From: JBGQOG01 sp052113705
GTDB taxonomy: Bacteria > Pseudomonadota > Alphaproteobacteria > Rhodobacterales > Rhodobacteraceae
DNA: 64,000 nt
Direction: 5' to 3'
NCBI RefSeq assembly: GCF_052113705.1
Contig: NZ_JBGQOG010000001.1
Location: 124,001-188,000, forward strand
The notes below the pieces were generated by a model. The model ran no database searches, was not told the origin of the DNA, and was given only the letters and a program-made list of their open reading frames with translations. The position numbers and the translations under genes are program-made. This document shows positions 41,617-50,374 of the stretch, piece after piece (the stretch's first letter is position 1; the number at the start of each line of letters is the position of its first letter).

Positions 41617-41910
41617 ATGCGCCTGCGCCCGATCTTTACCGCCGCCCTGCTGCCCGCGCTTTGCGCGACCGGGGCGCAGGCCTCTTCCGAGGACGCCTGG
41701 GTCGAATTCCGCGTTGCCGTCGAACAGGCCTGCACCGCATTGGTCACCGCCGAAGGCCATGAGATCACCGTTGAGGTGAACCCCTTCGGCTCGGAGCATT
41801 ACGGCGCCGCAGTGGTCAGTGTCGCCTATGAGGCGGGTCCGGAGCGCATGATCTGCATCTATGACAAAGCGGCCAAAACCGCAGAGTTGACCGGCCCGTT
41901 CACCGAGTAG
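41617..41910 (+). CDS. Small exported protein, hypothetical
   Basis: 97 residues from the ATG at 41617 with GAGGAGAG upstream. Signal peptide MRLRPIFTAALLPALCATGAQA, mature part about 75 residues with two Cys (EQACTALVTAEGHEITVEVN, PERMICIYDKAAKTAELTG) that could form a disulfide. Not a family I recognise. It is divergent from the ParA-like gene with a 129-bp gap and the following gene is convergent, so it is a single-gene unit. Confidence 0.75.
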   Translation: MRLRPIFTAALLPALCATGAQASSEDAWVEFRVAVEQACTALVTAEGHEITVEVNPFGSEHYGAAVVSVAYEAGPERMICIYDKAAKTAELTGPFTE

Positions 41911-42090
41911 GGCCCGTGCACCGGGTGACCTGCCCTCTCCCCCCTGCGTTTCACGCGCTCCCGGCGCGGCAGGCCCTTTGCACCTCCGGTGCGAGGGGCC
42001 CTGTGCAACAGCGGGTCCGGCCTTGCCCCTTTGGGACATCCGGCCCCGCATTGCGCGCCACTTCGGATCCGCCACCTCGGGTCAGCGCTC

Positions 42091-42345
42091 TCAGATCCGC
42101 TTGACCAGCCGCACCACCACCAGCAGCACCACCGCCCCCAGCGTCGCATGCAAGATCGCCGCGATCACCCCGCCGCCGACCCCAAAGCCCAAGCGCGGCA
42201 GCAAATACCCGGCAACCACCGCGCCCAATATCCCCACGACGATGTTGCCCAAGAGGCCAAAGCCGCTGCCTGAAACGATTTTTCCCGCAAGCCAACCGGC
42301 AATCGCGCCGATCAGCAACATCAGCAGCAAACTTTCAATCCCCAT
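42091..42345 (-). CDS. GlsB/YeaQ/YmgE-family stress membrane protein
   Basis: 84 residues from the ATG at 42345 with GGAGGATGTG directly upstream. Three hydrophobic segments: SLLLMLLIGAIAGWLAGKIVSGSGFGLLGNIVVGILGAVVAGYLLPRLG, with the family's GWLAGKI and GNIVVGILGA motifs, then IAAILHATLGAVVLLVVVRLV. Known as a transglycosylase-associated, often stress-induced inner-membrane protein of unclear function. The 180-bp gap to the convergent gene shows no strong terminator. Confidence 0.88.
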   Translation of the reverse strand: MGIESLLLMLLIGAIAGWLAGKIVSGSGFGLLGNIVVGILGAVVAGYLLPRLGFGVGGGVIAAILHATLGAVVLLVVVRLVKRI

Positions 42346-42659
42346 CACATCCTCCTGCAAATTCCGCCCGTTCAGAGCCTGACATCCACCTAAGCACAGC
42401 GCCGCGCGCAAACAAGCGGGGCTCAGGCGGCGCGCCACCCCCTTGCCCCCCCCTTTGATGGCTGCGGCCTCAGGCACGTCTGCCCGTGACCACGGCCCGT
42501 TTTCACCGGCGCATCTTGCGCCAATCCCTGCCCCGGCTCTCCAATGGAAGATCAGGGGAAGGACGGCGGAAAGCAACGCGGGGCAAGGTCACCATTGCGC
42601 GCGCCGCCACCACAAGCGATCCCACGCCACGGGCACCTCTCTAAGCCACGGGCACCGTC
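42346..42659. other. 314-bp gap without a supported gene
   Basis: It lies between two minus-strand genes. It must hold the promoter of the YeaQ-like gene. The only repetition seen is a 12-bp direct repeat, GCCACGGGCACC, at 42626-42637 and 42645-42656, just past the stop of the monooxygenase-like gene. No ORF with a ribosome-binding site and no strong hairpin with a T-run was found. Confidence 0.5.
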
Positions 42660-42977
42660 CTAATAGGACTGGATCACCTCATACATCACCGGCTCAAAAT
42701 GCGAGCAGAGGCTGGCGATATGGCGGTTGCGCTTGCGCATTTCCTCGGTGCGCAGCATCGCCTGAAAATCCTCGCGCCGCGCCCATTGGCTGTAATTGGC
42801 AATCCGGGTCTGGGCGTCGTTCATGTGCAGCCCCGCGCCCAGAAACCCCGGCTGGTGCCGGATGCAGGCATCATAGGCATCGCGCAAGGCCTCCATCAGA
42901 TCGGCGGCGGTGCCCGGCGTCATCTCGAAGGTGGTCAAGACGGTCTGACCTTTGAAATCAGTGGTGATTGTTGGCAT
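42660..42977 (-). CDS. Antibiotic biosynthesis monooxygenase (ABM) domain protein
   Basis: 105 residues from the ATG at 42977, with GGAGGATCCT upstream. A single ABM ferredoxin-like domain: GQTVLTTFEMTPGTAADLMEALRDAYDACIRHQPGFLGAGLHMNDAQTRIANYSQWARREDFQAMLR. The HxxPGFxxxxLH...N.S.W pattern is typical. Members act as cofactor-free monooxygenases, heme-degrading enzymes or dimeric stress proteins; the reaction is unknown here. Unlinked to its neighbours. Confidence 0.82.
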   Translation of the reverse strand: MPTITTDFKGQTVLTTFEMTPGTAADLMEALRDAYDACIRHQPGFLGAGLHMNDAQTRIANYSQWARREDFQAMLRTEEMRKRNRHIASLCSHFEPVMYEVIQSY

Positions 42978-43078
42978 AGGATCCTCCTTCCCTGCCCCGC
43001 CATCGTGGCATGGTCGCGCGGAAAAATCACGCACAGCCTGTGCTTGCCGGGGCCGGGTCGCGCGGCTAGAGTGTCGCG

Positions 43079-43267
43079 ATGAAAATGATTGATCCCGACC
43101 ATCCGTTCTTCGCCCCGATGTGGCGCCGCGTGCTCACCACCGTGCTGCCGATCCTGTGGGGCGGCGTCGAGCTGGCGACAGGCAATCCCGGCTGGGCGCT
43201 GATCTTTGCCGGGGCGGGTGCCTATGCGGGCTGGGAGCTAATCGTGAAACCGCGCCTGCGCGGCTGA
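43079..43267 (+). CDS. Small two-helix membrane protein
   Basis: 62 residues: MKMIDPDHPFFAPMWRRVL then two hydrophobic stretches, TTVLPILWGGVELATG and PGWALIFAGAGAYAGWELIV, ending KPRLRG. I recall this pattern (PDHPFFxPxWRRV...P..W...E...G.P.WA..F...GAYA.W.L) from Rhodobacterales small proteins; the function is unknown. The ribosome-binding site is weak (TAGAGTGTCGCG). It stops 44 bp before the convergent modC end. Confidence 0.72.
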   Translation: MKMIDPDHPFFAPMWRRVLTTVLPILWGGVELATGNPGWALIFAGAGAYAGWELIVKPRLRG

Positions 43268-43311
43268 ATTTCTGGCACATCAGGCCGTCGCGCGCCGCCC
43301 CGGACCGCGCG

Positions 43312-44385
43312 TCAGACGCCCAGCGCCACCGCCTTCATCATCGCCCAGACCTGCATGCCCGGACGCAGCGCCAGCGCCGCGACCGAGCGCGCGGTCAGCC
43401 GCGCCACCAGCGCCGCCTCACCCACCTGCAGCCCCACCGCCACACCGCCATCCGGCAAGGGATGCAGCGCGCGCACGACGACCGGCAGCACATTCAGCGC
43501 CGAGACATCACCGGGCGGCGTTTTCGCCAGAATGACATCCTCCGCGGGGATGCGCAGCCGCACCGTAGAGCCCGGCGCCTGTGCCAATCGCGGGACCCAG
43601 AGCCGTGCCGCGCCCAGCGCCAGCTCGCTCAGCCCATCATCGTGATGCGCCAGAATGCGCGCGGTCAGCACCGCTCCGGCGATCCGCGAACCGAGCCCCG
43701 TGCCCAAATGGGCCGTCAGCGCGGGATCGGCCAGCAGGCCCGCCACCGGACCCGAGGCCACCACCCGGCCCGCCTGCATCAGCACGAGGTGATCGGCCAG
43801 CTGCGCCACCTCCTCGACCGCATGGGTAACATAGATCACCGGCAGACCAAGGTCGCTCAGCTGCGCGAGATAGGGCAGGATCTCGGCCTTGCGCGCCAGA
43901 TCCAGCGCCGCCAGCGGCTCATCCAGCAGCAACAGCCCCGGCCGCGAGAGAAGCGCGCGGGCGAGCGCCACCCGTTGCCGCTCGCCGCCGGACAGGCTGA
44001 GGGGCCAGCGGTGCAAAAGATCCCCCAGATCAAAACGCGACACCGCCTGCTCAAGGCTCATCCCCGGCAGGCCGCGCGCGCGCCGGTCAGCATACGCCAG
44101 ATTGCCCCGCACCCGCAGATGCGGGAAAAGCCGCGCCTCCTGAAACACATAGCCCACGCCCCGTTTCTCGGGCGGCACAAAGTTGCCTGCCGCCTGCCAG
44201 AGCGTATCGCCAAAGGAGACCCGCCCCTCAGCCACAGGCTCCAACCCCGCAATCGCCCGCAGCAGGGTGGATTTTCCAGCACCCGACGGGCCAAAGACCG
44301 CCGTCACCCCGGAGGCGGCGAAGTCATGGGTCACGCACAGCGAAAACCCCGGGCGCGTGAGGCGCAGATCGACGGCAAGGCTCAT
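43312..44385 (-). CDS. modC: Molybdate ABC transporter ATP-binding protein
   Basis: 357 residues. Walker A FGPSGAGKSTLLRAIAGLEP, signature LSGGERQRVALARALLSRPGLLLLDEPLAALD, switch YVTHAVEEVAQLADH. A C-terminal TOBE/Mop domain (about 290-355: SVRLRIPAEDVILAKTPPGDVSALNVLPVVVRAL) is where molybdate-responsive ModC proteins bind oxyanion. Its start overlaps modB by 4 bp. The energising subunit of high-affinity molybdate uptake. Confidence 0.95.
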   Translation of the reverse strand: MSLAVDLRLTRPGFSLCVTHDFAASGVTAVFGPSGAGKSTLLRAIAGLEPVAEGRVSFGDTLWQAAGNFVPPEKRGVGYVFQEARLFPHLRVRGNLAYADRRARGLPGMSLEQAVSRFDLGDLLHRWPLSLSGGERQRVALARALLSRPGLLLLDEPLAALDLARKAEILPYLAQLSDLGLPVIYVTHAVEEVAQLADHLVLMQAGRVVASGPVAGLLADPALTAHLGTGLGSRIAGAVLTARILAHHDDGLSELALGAARLWVPRLAQAPGSTVRLRIPAEDVILAKTPPGDVSALNVLPVVVRALHPLPDGGVAVGLQVGEAALVARLTARSVAALALRPGMQVWAMMKAVALGV

Positions 44386-45062
44386 CCGCGTGCCCCCGTG
44401 GGAAAGCGGCGGTTCAGCGCATAGACCGCGAGGAGGAGCAGGAACGACAGCCCCAGCATCAGCCCCGAAAGCGCCTGCGCCTCGGCCAGCCGGATCGTCT
44501 CGACCTGTTCATAGATCGCGATCGAGATCACCTTGGTCTTGCCCGGAATATTGCCGCCAACCATCAGCACGACGCCAAATTCGCCCAACGTATGCGCGAA
44601 GGTCAGCACCATCGCCGTCAGCCCGCCGCGTGCGGCCAAGGGCAGTGCCACGGTCAGAAAGCGGTCGAGCGGCCCCGCCCGCAGCATCGCCGCCGCCTCC
44701 AGTGGCGCGCGGCCCATCGCCTCAAACGCCGCCTGCAGCGGTTGCACGGTGAAGGGCAGCGAATAGAGGCAGGAGGCCAGCACCAGCCCGGCAAAGGAGA
44801 AGGTCAGGGTTTGTCCGGTCAGCGCCAGAAACCCCGCGCCAAGTGGTGCAGAAGGGGCAAAGAGCACAAGGAGATAAAAGCCAAGCACCGTCGGCGGCAG
44901 CACCAAAGGCAGTGCGGTCACCGCCTCGACCAGCGGCTTCCACCAGCCGCGCCCGCGCGCCAGCGCCCAGGCCAGTGGCGTGCCGACGGCCATGAGGAGC
45001 AGCGTCACCACCGCCCCGAGTTTCAGCGTCAGCCAGAGCGGGCCAAGGTCGGGAAGCGTCAT
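44382..45062 (-). CDS. modB: Molybdate ABC transporter permease
   Basis: 226 residues with five to six transmembrane helices starting WLTLKLGAVVTLLLMAVGTPLAWAL. The EAA-loop motif region APLEAAAMLRAGPLDRFLTVALPLAARG contacts ModC, and FAHTLGEFGVVLMVGGNIPGKTKVISIAIYEQVE is typical ModB. It overlaps modA and modC by 4 bp each. Confidence 0.95.
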   Translation of the reverse strand: MTLPDLGPLWLTLKLGAVVTLLLMAVGTPLAWALARGRGWWKPLVEAVTALPLVLPPTVLGFYLLVLFAPSAPLGAGFLALTGQTLTFSFAGLVLASCLYSLPFTVQPLQAAFEAMGRAPLEAAAMLRAGPLDRFLTVALPLAARGGLTAMVLTFAHTLGEFGVVLMVGGNIPGKTKVISIAIYEQVETIRLAEAQALSGLMLGLSFLLLLAVYALNRRFPTGARG

Positions 45063-45835
45063 GCGCCCCCTGCCTGATAGCCGTGTTCCGCCATGATCTC
45101 CGCGGCTTCCGGCCCTTTCAGCCAGTCGGCAAAGGCCGCCGCCGCCGGATTCCCGGTCCCATGCGCGAGGATCGCCACCCCCTGCGCAATCGGCAGATAC
45201 AGATCCTGCGGCACCATCCAGACCGAACCTTGGGGCACATCCGGCGCCTTCAGTGCCGAGGCCGCGACAAAACCCGCCTCTGCCGCGCCGCTTTGCACAA
45301 GGGCAAAGGTCTGGCCGATGTTCTCGCCCGTCACCAGCCGCTCCTGCACGCCGTCCCAGAGGCCCAGCGCCTGTAAGGCCGCCCGCGCCGCCGCGCCATA
45401 GGGCGCGAGATCGGGATTGGCGATCGCCAGATGCCGGATGCCCCCCGCCGAAGGGTCGCGCGCCAGATCCGCCGCCGGATCGCCGCTGATCTGCGCAGGA
45501 TCTGGCGACCAGAGCGCCAGCTGCCCGATGGCATAGACCCTGAGGCTCGCGGCCTCGGCTTTGCCTTCGGCCACCAGCCGCTCGGGCGTGGCATAATCCG
45601 CCGAGAGCATCACATCAAAAGGCGCGCCCGCGCCGATCTGGGCATAAAGCTTGCCCGTCGAGCCAGTGGTCAGCACCAGCTCATGCCCGGTCGCTGCCTT
45701 GAATGCCGGCGCCATCGCCCCGGCCGCACCGGCGAAATTGGCGGCCACGGCGACCAGAGCTTCGTCAGCCGCGGCGCCTCCGGCGGGCACGAGGGCCAGA
45801 AGGCTGAGCGAGAACAAGGCGGCGTGGCGGGTCAT
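45059..45835 (-). CDS. modA: Molybdate-binding periplasmic protein
   Basis: 258 residues from the ATG at 45835 (AAGGGAAG upstream). Signal peptide MTRHAALFSLSLLALVPAGGAAA; mature ModA with VAVAANFAGAAGAMAPAFKAATGHELVLTTGSTGKLYAQIGAGAPFDVMLSAD, whose N-terminal Ala-Asn and later Ser-Thr-Gly residues form the oxyanion site. It binds molybdate or tungstate and delivers it to ModBC. The upstream inverted repeat at 45848-45871 is a likely ModE-type control site. Confidence 0.95.
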   Translation of the reverse strand: MTRHAALFSLSLLALVPAGGAAADEALVAVAANFAGAAGAMAPAFKAATGHELVLTTGSTGKLYAQIGAGAPFDVMLSADYATPERLVAEGKAEAASLRVYAIGQLALWSPDPAQISGDPAADLARDPSAGGIRHLAIANPDLAPYGAAARAALQALGLWDGVQERLVTGENIGQTFALVQSGAAEAGFVAASALKAPDVPQGSVWMVPQDLYLPIAQGVAILAHGTGNPAAAAFADWLKGPEAAEIMAEHGYQAGGA

Positions 45836-45847
45836 CTGGCTTCCCTT

Positions 45848-45871
45848 CGATATGTCCACCCAGACATATCG
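45848..45871 (-). promoter_or_regulatory. Mo-box-like inverted repeat upstream of modA
   Basis: Perfect 9-bp arms CGATATGTC (45848-45856) and GACATATCG (45863-45871), 6-nt spacer, 13 bp upstream of the modA start. Known Mo-boxes have CG-TATAT half-sites in opposite orientation with a 6-8 nt spacer, so this fits a ModE/Mop-regulator operator repressing modABC when molybdate is plentiful. The regulator could be the short ModE-like protein encoded directly upstream, or a full-length ModE elsewhere (inference). Confidence 0.75.
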
Positions 45872-45928
45872 CGTATCTTCACGGTGCGGCAAGCGTTATT
45901 CCCGTCCGGACACATCCCTTGCTGCTTT

Positions 45929-46402
45929 CTACGGGGCGTCTTTCTCCGGTGCATCCTTCTCTGTGGCGGTGACCTTTTGATCGGCAACCGCAGGGATGAT
46001 GGCATCCGGCGCCCTGGCATGCGACGCCAGCGCGTCGGGCGCGGACCGCGCCTGTACCGCCAAAGCGCCCAGCGCTGCGATCTCGGCGCCCCCCGCCGCC
46101 GCAGCCGCCTGACAAAGACGGTCGTAGCGGGTCAGGACCTCTGCCCCCAGCGCGGTCAGGGCCGCCCCGCCCCCCTGCGCGCCGCCGCGCGCGCTCAGCA
46201 CCAAAGGCGCCGCGAACATGGCATTCAGCGCCTCCACCAGACCCCAGGCGCGCTTATAGCTCATGCCCATCGCGCGCCCGGCGGCAGAGATCGAACCCGT
46301 CTCGGCGATCAGCCGCAACAGATCGGCCTTGCCCGGCCCCAGCATTCCGCCCCCCGGCAGATGCAGCCGGAGCCGCAAACGGGGGGCGGCGCCGTCCGTC
46401 AT
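45929..46402 (-). CDS. Short ModE-like winged-helix regulator without Mop domains
   Basis: 157 residues. Residues 8-100 are the ModE N-terminal LysR-type winged helix: LRLHLPGGGMLGPGKADLLRLIAETGSISAAGRAMGMSYKRAWGLVEALNAMF, then GGAQGGGAALTALGAEVLTRY. The rest is an Ala-rich helix and a charged tail. The paired molybdate-binding Mop domains of E. coli ModE (262 residues) are absent, so direct molybdate sensing is unlikely by the usual route. Its ATG overlaps the FAH-family stop (ATGA). It lies 93 bp upstream of modA. Confidence 0.85.
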   Translation of the reverse strand: MTDGAAPRLRLRLHLPGGGMLGPGKADLLRLIAETGSISAAGRAMGMSYKRAWGLVEALNAMFAAPLVLSARGGAQGGGAALTALGAEVLTRYDRLCQAAAAAGGAEIAALGALAVQARSAPDALASHARAPDAIIPAVADQKVTATEKDAPEKDAP

Positions 46403-47256
46403 TGCGCGGCCACCACATGCTGGGTCTGCACGCCTAGCCCTTCAACGCCGAGACGCATCACCTGCCCCGGGCGCAGATAGGTCTGCGGTTTCATCCCCAT
46501 GCCCACCCCCGGCGGGGTGCCGGTCGAGATCACATCGCCCGGCTGCAGCGACATGAAGCGGCTGACATAGGACACGAGCTCGGCCACGCCGAAAATCATG
46601 GTTGCCGTGCTGCCATCCTGCCGCATCACGCCGTCGACCTCGAGCCAGAGCCGCAACGCCTGCGGATCGGCCACCTCATCGCGGGTGACGAGCCAAGGGC
46701 CCAGCGGCCCGAACGTGTCGCAGCCCTTGCCCTTGTCCCAGGTGCCGCCGCGCTCGATCTGATATTCCCGCTCCGAGACATCATTGATCACGCAATAGCC
46801 CGCCACATGCTCCAGCGCCTGCTCCTGCGGGATGTATTTGCCGCCCTGCCCGATGACGATGCCCAGTTCGACCTCCCAATCGGTCTTGAGCGAATCGCGC
46901 GGGATTTCAACATCATCATCGGGGCCGCAGATCGCGCTGGTGAATTTGTTGAAGATGATCGGCTCGGCGGGAATCGGCAGGCCCGATTCGGCGGCGTGAT
47001 CGGCATAGTTCAGCCCGATGCAGATGAATTTCCCCACGCCCCCGACGCAGGGCCCCAGCCGCAGATCCGCCTGCGGCACGCCCGGCACCTTGGGCAGGCT
47101 TTCGGGATCAAGCGCCGCCAGACGGGCGAGCCCCTCGGGCGTCAGCACCGCCCCCGCCAGATCGGGCACATGCGCGCCAAGATCGCGCACCTGACCCGCC
47201 GCATCCAGAATCCCCGGCTTTTCCTGCCCGGGCGCTCCATACCGTACCAGCTTCAT
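46399..47256 (-). CDS. Fumarylacetoacetate hydrolase-family protein
   Basis: 285 residues from the ATG at 47256 (GGAGGATGCCG upstream); longer frames are rejected. N-terminal MKLVRYG...PGILDAAGQVRDL domain, then the FAH core with CIGLNYADHAAESG, metal ligands in DWEVELGIVIG and NDVSEREYQ, and PGDVISTGTPPGVGMGMKP. The family includes ureidoglycolate lyase, 2,4-diketo-3-deoxy-L-fuconate hydrolase and homoprotocatechuate-pathway enzymes, all acting on 2-keto or acylpyruvate-like acids; this subgroup is closest to the fuconate/ureidoglycolate type as far as I can judge. It is translationally coupled to the ModE-like gene and divergent from the ABC operon. Confidence 0.85.
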   Translation of the reverse strand: MKLVRYGAPGQEKPGILDAAGQVRDLGAHVPDLAGAVLTPEGLARLAALDPESLPKVPGVPQADLRLGPCVGGVGKFICIGLNYADHAAESGLPIPAEPIIFNKFTSAICGPDDDVEIPRDSLKTDWEVELGIVIGQGGKYIPQEQALEHVAGYCVINDVSEREYQIERGGTWDKGKGCDTFGPLGPWLVTRDEVADPQALRLWLEVDGVMRQDGSTATMIFGVAELVSYVSRFMSLQPGDVISTGTPPGVGMGMKPQTYLRPGQVMRLGVEGLGVQTQHVVAAQ

Positions 47257-47531
47257 CGGCATCCTCCTCGATTTCCCCAAAGTGGTAGCGCGGAATGCCC
47301 GGCCCGGGAACCCCGGCAGGACCGCCCAATCCGCGCGCAGGGCGGGTAAATTTCCGGGCTGACGTTGCGAAATGTGACATTGGTGTAAAAAAATTGATTG
47401 TCGGCTCAATAAATACCGTCAATGCTCCCCAAGCCCGATGCTGGCGTCACCATGCCGTCACATAGCGGGCCTAATGCGGGCCGGTGCCCAATCCGGGCCC
47501 TAAGATCCGACAACCGGGGAGACAGTCTCAA

Positions 47532-48629
47532 ATGAAGACGAAACCGATGTACATGCTGGCAGGCGTTGCGGCGCTGATGGCCTCGACGGCCGTTGCGCAA
47601 GACATGGCCGCGCTGGAAGCTGCGGCGAAAGCCGAAGGCATGCTGACCACGATCGCGCTGCCGCACGACTGGTGCGGCTATGGCGCCCTGATCGAGGGTT
47701 TCAAAACCAAATATCCGGAAATCTCGGTGAACGAGCTGAACCCGGATGCGGGTTCGGCAGATGAGCTGGAAGCCATCCGCGCCAACAAAACCAACACCGG
47801 CCCGCAGGCGCCCGACGTCATCGACGTGGGCCTGTCCTTTGGCCCGGCCGCGAAAGAAGAGGGCCTGATCCAGCCCTATAAAGTCTCGACCTGGGACGAT
47901 ATCCCGGAATCGATCAAGGATGCCGATGGCTACTGGTACGGCGATTATTACGGCGTGATGTCCTTCATGGTGAACAAGGACCTCGTGCAGGACGTCCCGA
48001 CCGACTGGTCGGACCTGCTGAAGCCGGAACTGGCCGCTTCGGTCGCGCTGGCGGGCGATCCGCGCGCCTCGAACCAGGCGATTCTGGCCGTTCTGGCCGC
48101 AGGCATGGCCGCTGGTGGTCAAGCTGGCACCGAATCGGGCACCAAGGGCCTGGAGTTCTTTGCCGAGATGAACAAGGCGGGCAATTTTGTGCCGGTCATC
48201 GGCAAGGCGGGCACGCTGGCGCAGGGTGCCACCCCCGTCGTCGTGATGTGGGACTACAACGCGCTCGCCGCCCGTGACACGCTGAACGGCAACCCGCCGG
48301 TTGAGGTTGTGGTGCCGAAATCGGGCGTTCTGGCCGGTGTCTATGTGCAGGCGATCTCGGCCTATGCGCCGCATCCGAACGCCGCCAAACTCTGGATGGA
48401 ATACATCTATTCGGACGAAGGTCAGAACCTCTGGCTCAAGGGCTATTGCCACCCGGCGCGCTTCAACGCCATGGCCGCTGCGGGCAAAATCCCGCAAGAG
48501 CTGATCGACGCGCTGCCGCCGGCCGAATCCTATGCCGCCGCCTATTTCCCGAGCCTGGACGAGCAATCGGCCAATAAAGAGGCCGTGACCGCAGGCTGGG
48601 ATGCCGTTGTCGGCGCCAACGTGCAATAA
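47532..48629 (+). CDS. ABC transporter substrate-binding protein, AfuA/PotD-like
   Basis: 365 residues from the ATG at 47532 (GGGGAG upstream; an earlier in-frame start is unlikely). Signal peptide MKTKPMYMLAGVAALMASTAVA; mature type II periplasmic-binding fold with EGMLTTIALPHDWCGYGALIEGFKTKYPEI, YYGVMSFMVNKDLV and AAKLWMEYIYSDEGQNLWLKGYCHPARF. The COG1840 group binds Fe(III), polyamines, 2-aminoethylphosphonate or sugar phosphates. No iron-site tyrosine pair is obvious, so an organic ligand is more likely (inference). It is first in a four-gene ABC operon; the 275-bp gap to the divergent FAH gene holds promoters. Confidence 0.9.
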   Translation: MKTKPMYMLAGVAALMASTAVAQDMAALEAAAKAEGMLTTIALPHDWCGYGALIEGFKTKYPEISVNELNPDAGSADELEAIRANKTNTGPQAPDVIDVGLSFGPAAKEEGLIQPYKVSTWDDIPESIKDADGYWYGDYYGVMSFMVNKDLVQDVPTDWSDLLKPELAASVALAGDPRASNQAILAVLAAGMAAGGQAGTESGTKGLEFFAEMNKAGNFVPVIGKAGTLAQGATPVVVMWDYNALAARDTLNGNPPVEVVVPKSGVLAGVYVQAISAYAPHPNAAKLWMEYIYSDEGQNLWLKGYCHPARFNAMAAAGKIPQELIDALPPAESYAAAYFPSLDEQSANKEAVTAGWDAVVGANVQ

Positions 48630-48723
48630 GCCGATCCGGCTTTGAATGATCTGGTTTTCCGGCGGCCGCGTGCCGCCGGGATTCCCAATAAAATCAAACA
48701 CGACATATCAGGGACGTTGCCAC

Positions 48724-49593
48724 ATGACGACGCCAAGCCCCGCCCGGCGGCAGCTACAGCTGAACTGGCTGGGAATTCTGCCTTTCGCACTCTTTGCCTT
48801 GCTGTTCCTGCTTTTGCCGACGATGAACATCGTCCTCGGCGCGTTTCGGGATCCGGCCGGCACTTTCACATTGGCCAATATCGCGGGGCTGTTCTCGCCC
48901 TCGATCCTCGCCTCCTACTGGATCTCCATCAAAATCTCGGTGGCTTCCGCCTTTTTCGGCTGCCTGATCGGCTTCGCCGTGGCCGCCGCCATGGTGTTGG
49001 GCAACCTGCCGCAGTGGATCCGCGGACCGCTGCTGACGTTCTCCGGGGTTGCCTCGAACTTTGCCGGTGTGCCGCTGGCCTTCGCCTTTCTGGCCACCCT
49101 CGGCCGCCTCGGCCTGGTCACCGTGGCCCTGCGCGAATGGTTCGGCTTTAACCTCTACGCGCATGGCTTCAATCTGCTCAGTTTCTGGGGCCTGACGCTG
49201 ACCTATCTGTTTTTCCAGATCCCGCTGATGATCCTGATCATCACCCCGGCGCTGGACGGGCTGAAACGCGAATGGCGCGAAGCCGCCAGCGTGCTCGGCG
49301 CCACCGGGCCGCAATATTGGCGCATGGTCGCGCTGCCGATCCTGTTCCCCTCGCTGCTGGGCACTTTCGCGCTCTTGTTTGCCAATGCCTTTGGCGCGGT
49401 GGCCACCGCCTATGCGCTGACCGGCTCCTCGCTCTCGATCGTGCCGATCGTGCTCTTCGCGCAGATCCGGGGTGACGTGCTGCAGGACCCGCATCTGGGC
49501 TATGCTTTGGCCTTCGGGATGATCTTTATCACCGGCATCGCCAATGCCGTTTACGTGACGCTCCGCGCCCGCGCCGAAAGGTGGATGAAATGA
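48724..49593 (+). CDS. ABC transporter permease 1
   Basis: 289 residues from the ATG at 48724 (AGGGA upstream). Six transmembrane helices (first LGILPFALFALLFLLLPTMNIVLGAF) and the coupling EAA motif in GLKREWREAASVLGATGPQYWRMVALPILFPSLLGTF. PotB-like inner-membrane channel half for the preceding binding protein. It overlaps the next permease by 4 bp (ATGA). Confidence 0.93.
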   Translation: MTTPSPARRQLQLNWLGILPFALFALLFLLLPTMNIVLGAFRDPAGTFTLANIAGLFSPSILASYWISIKISVASAFFGCLIGFAVAAAMVLGNLPQWIRGPLLTFSGVASNFAGVPLAFAFLATLGRLGLVTVALREWFGFNLYAHGFNLLSFWGLTLTYLFFQIPLMILIITPALDGLKREWREAASVLGATGPQYWRMVALPILFPSLLGTFALLFANAFGAVATAYALTGSSLSIVPIVLFAQIRGDVLQDPHLGYALAFGMIFITGIANAVYVTLRARAERWMK

Positions 49594-50372
49594 CCCGTAT
49601 CTGGTCCTGGCTCGCCCTTGCCTTCGGGCTGATCTATTTCTTCCTGCCGCTGATCGGCACGCTGGAATTTTCGCTCCGCATGCGGCGGGGGGAATATTCC
49701 TTTGACGCCTACCGCGTCGTGCTTGGCGATCCGCGCTTTCAGCAGACCTTCGGCTTTTCGGTGATGATGGCGCTGCTGACCATCGTCTTTGGCGTGCTCC
49801 TTGTGGTGCCGACGGCCTATTGGGTACGGCTGAAGCTGCCGCGGATGCGCCCGCTTCTGGAGTTCGTGACGCTCTTGCCGCTGGTCATCCCGCCGATCGT
49901 CATCGTCTTCGGCTATATCCGCATTTACAACACCTCTTCCTTCCTGCCGCTGACCGGCTCGGTCTTTGGCACCAACCTCTTGCTGGTCTTCGGCTATGCC
50001 ACTTTGTCGCTGCCCTATATGTACCGGGCGGTGGATACCGGGCTGCGCACCATCGACATCGCCACCCTGACCGAGGCGGCGCAATCCTTGGGCGCGGGCT
50101 GGACGACCATCCTTGCCAAGGTGATCCTGCCCAATGTGCTGGTCGCTGTCCTCTCGGGCGCCTTCCTCACCTTCGCCATCGTCATCGGTGAATTCGTGCT
50201 GGCCGCCCTGCTGAACCGCCCGGCCTTCGGGCCCTATCTGCAACTGATCGGCGCCAACCGCGCCTATGAACCGGCGGCCCTTGCCGTCATTTCCTTCGGC
50301 ATCACCTGGGCCTGTATGGGGCTGATCCAGCTGGTCACCCGGTTCTCGAAACATAACAAGGCGGCGCGCTGA
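49590..50372 (+). CDS. ABC transporter permease 2
   Basis: 260 residues from the ATG at 49590, coupled to the upstream permease. PotC-like: IWSWLALAFGLIYFFLPLIGTLEFSL, SFDAYRVVLGDPRFQQTFGFSVMMALLTIVFGVLLVVPTAYWV, and coupling motif TEAAQSLGAGWTTILAKVILPNVLVAVLSGA. With permease 1 it forms the heterodimeric channel. Confidence 0.93.
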   Translation: MTRIWSWLALAFGLIYFFLPLIGTLEFSLRMRRGEYSFDAYRVVLGDPRFQQTFGFSVMMALLTIVFGVLLVVPTAYWVRLKLPRMRPLLEFVTLLPLVIPPIVIVFGYIRIYNTSSFLPLTGSVFGTNLLLVFGYATLSLPYMYRAVDTGLRTIDIATLTEAAQSLGAGWTTILAKVILPNVLVAVLSGAFLTFAIVIGEFVLAALLNRPAFGPYLQLIGANRAYEPAALAVISFGITWACMGLIQLVTRFSKHNKAAR

Positions 50373-50374
50373 AC

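Noticed and set aside
42626..42656. 12-bp direct repeat as a possible attachment site
   Set aside because: No integrase, tRNA end or element boundary accompanies it, and the spacing of 19 bp is too short for an inserted element.
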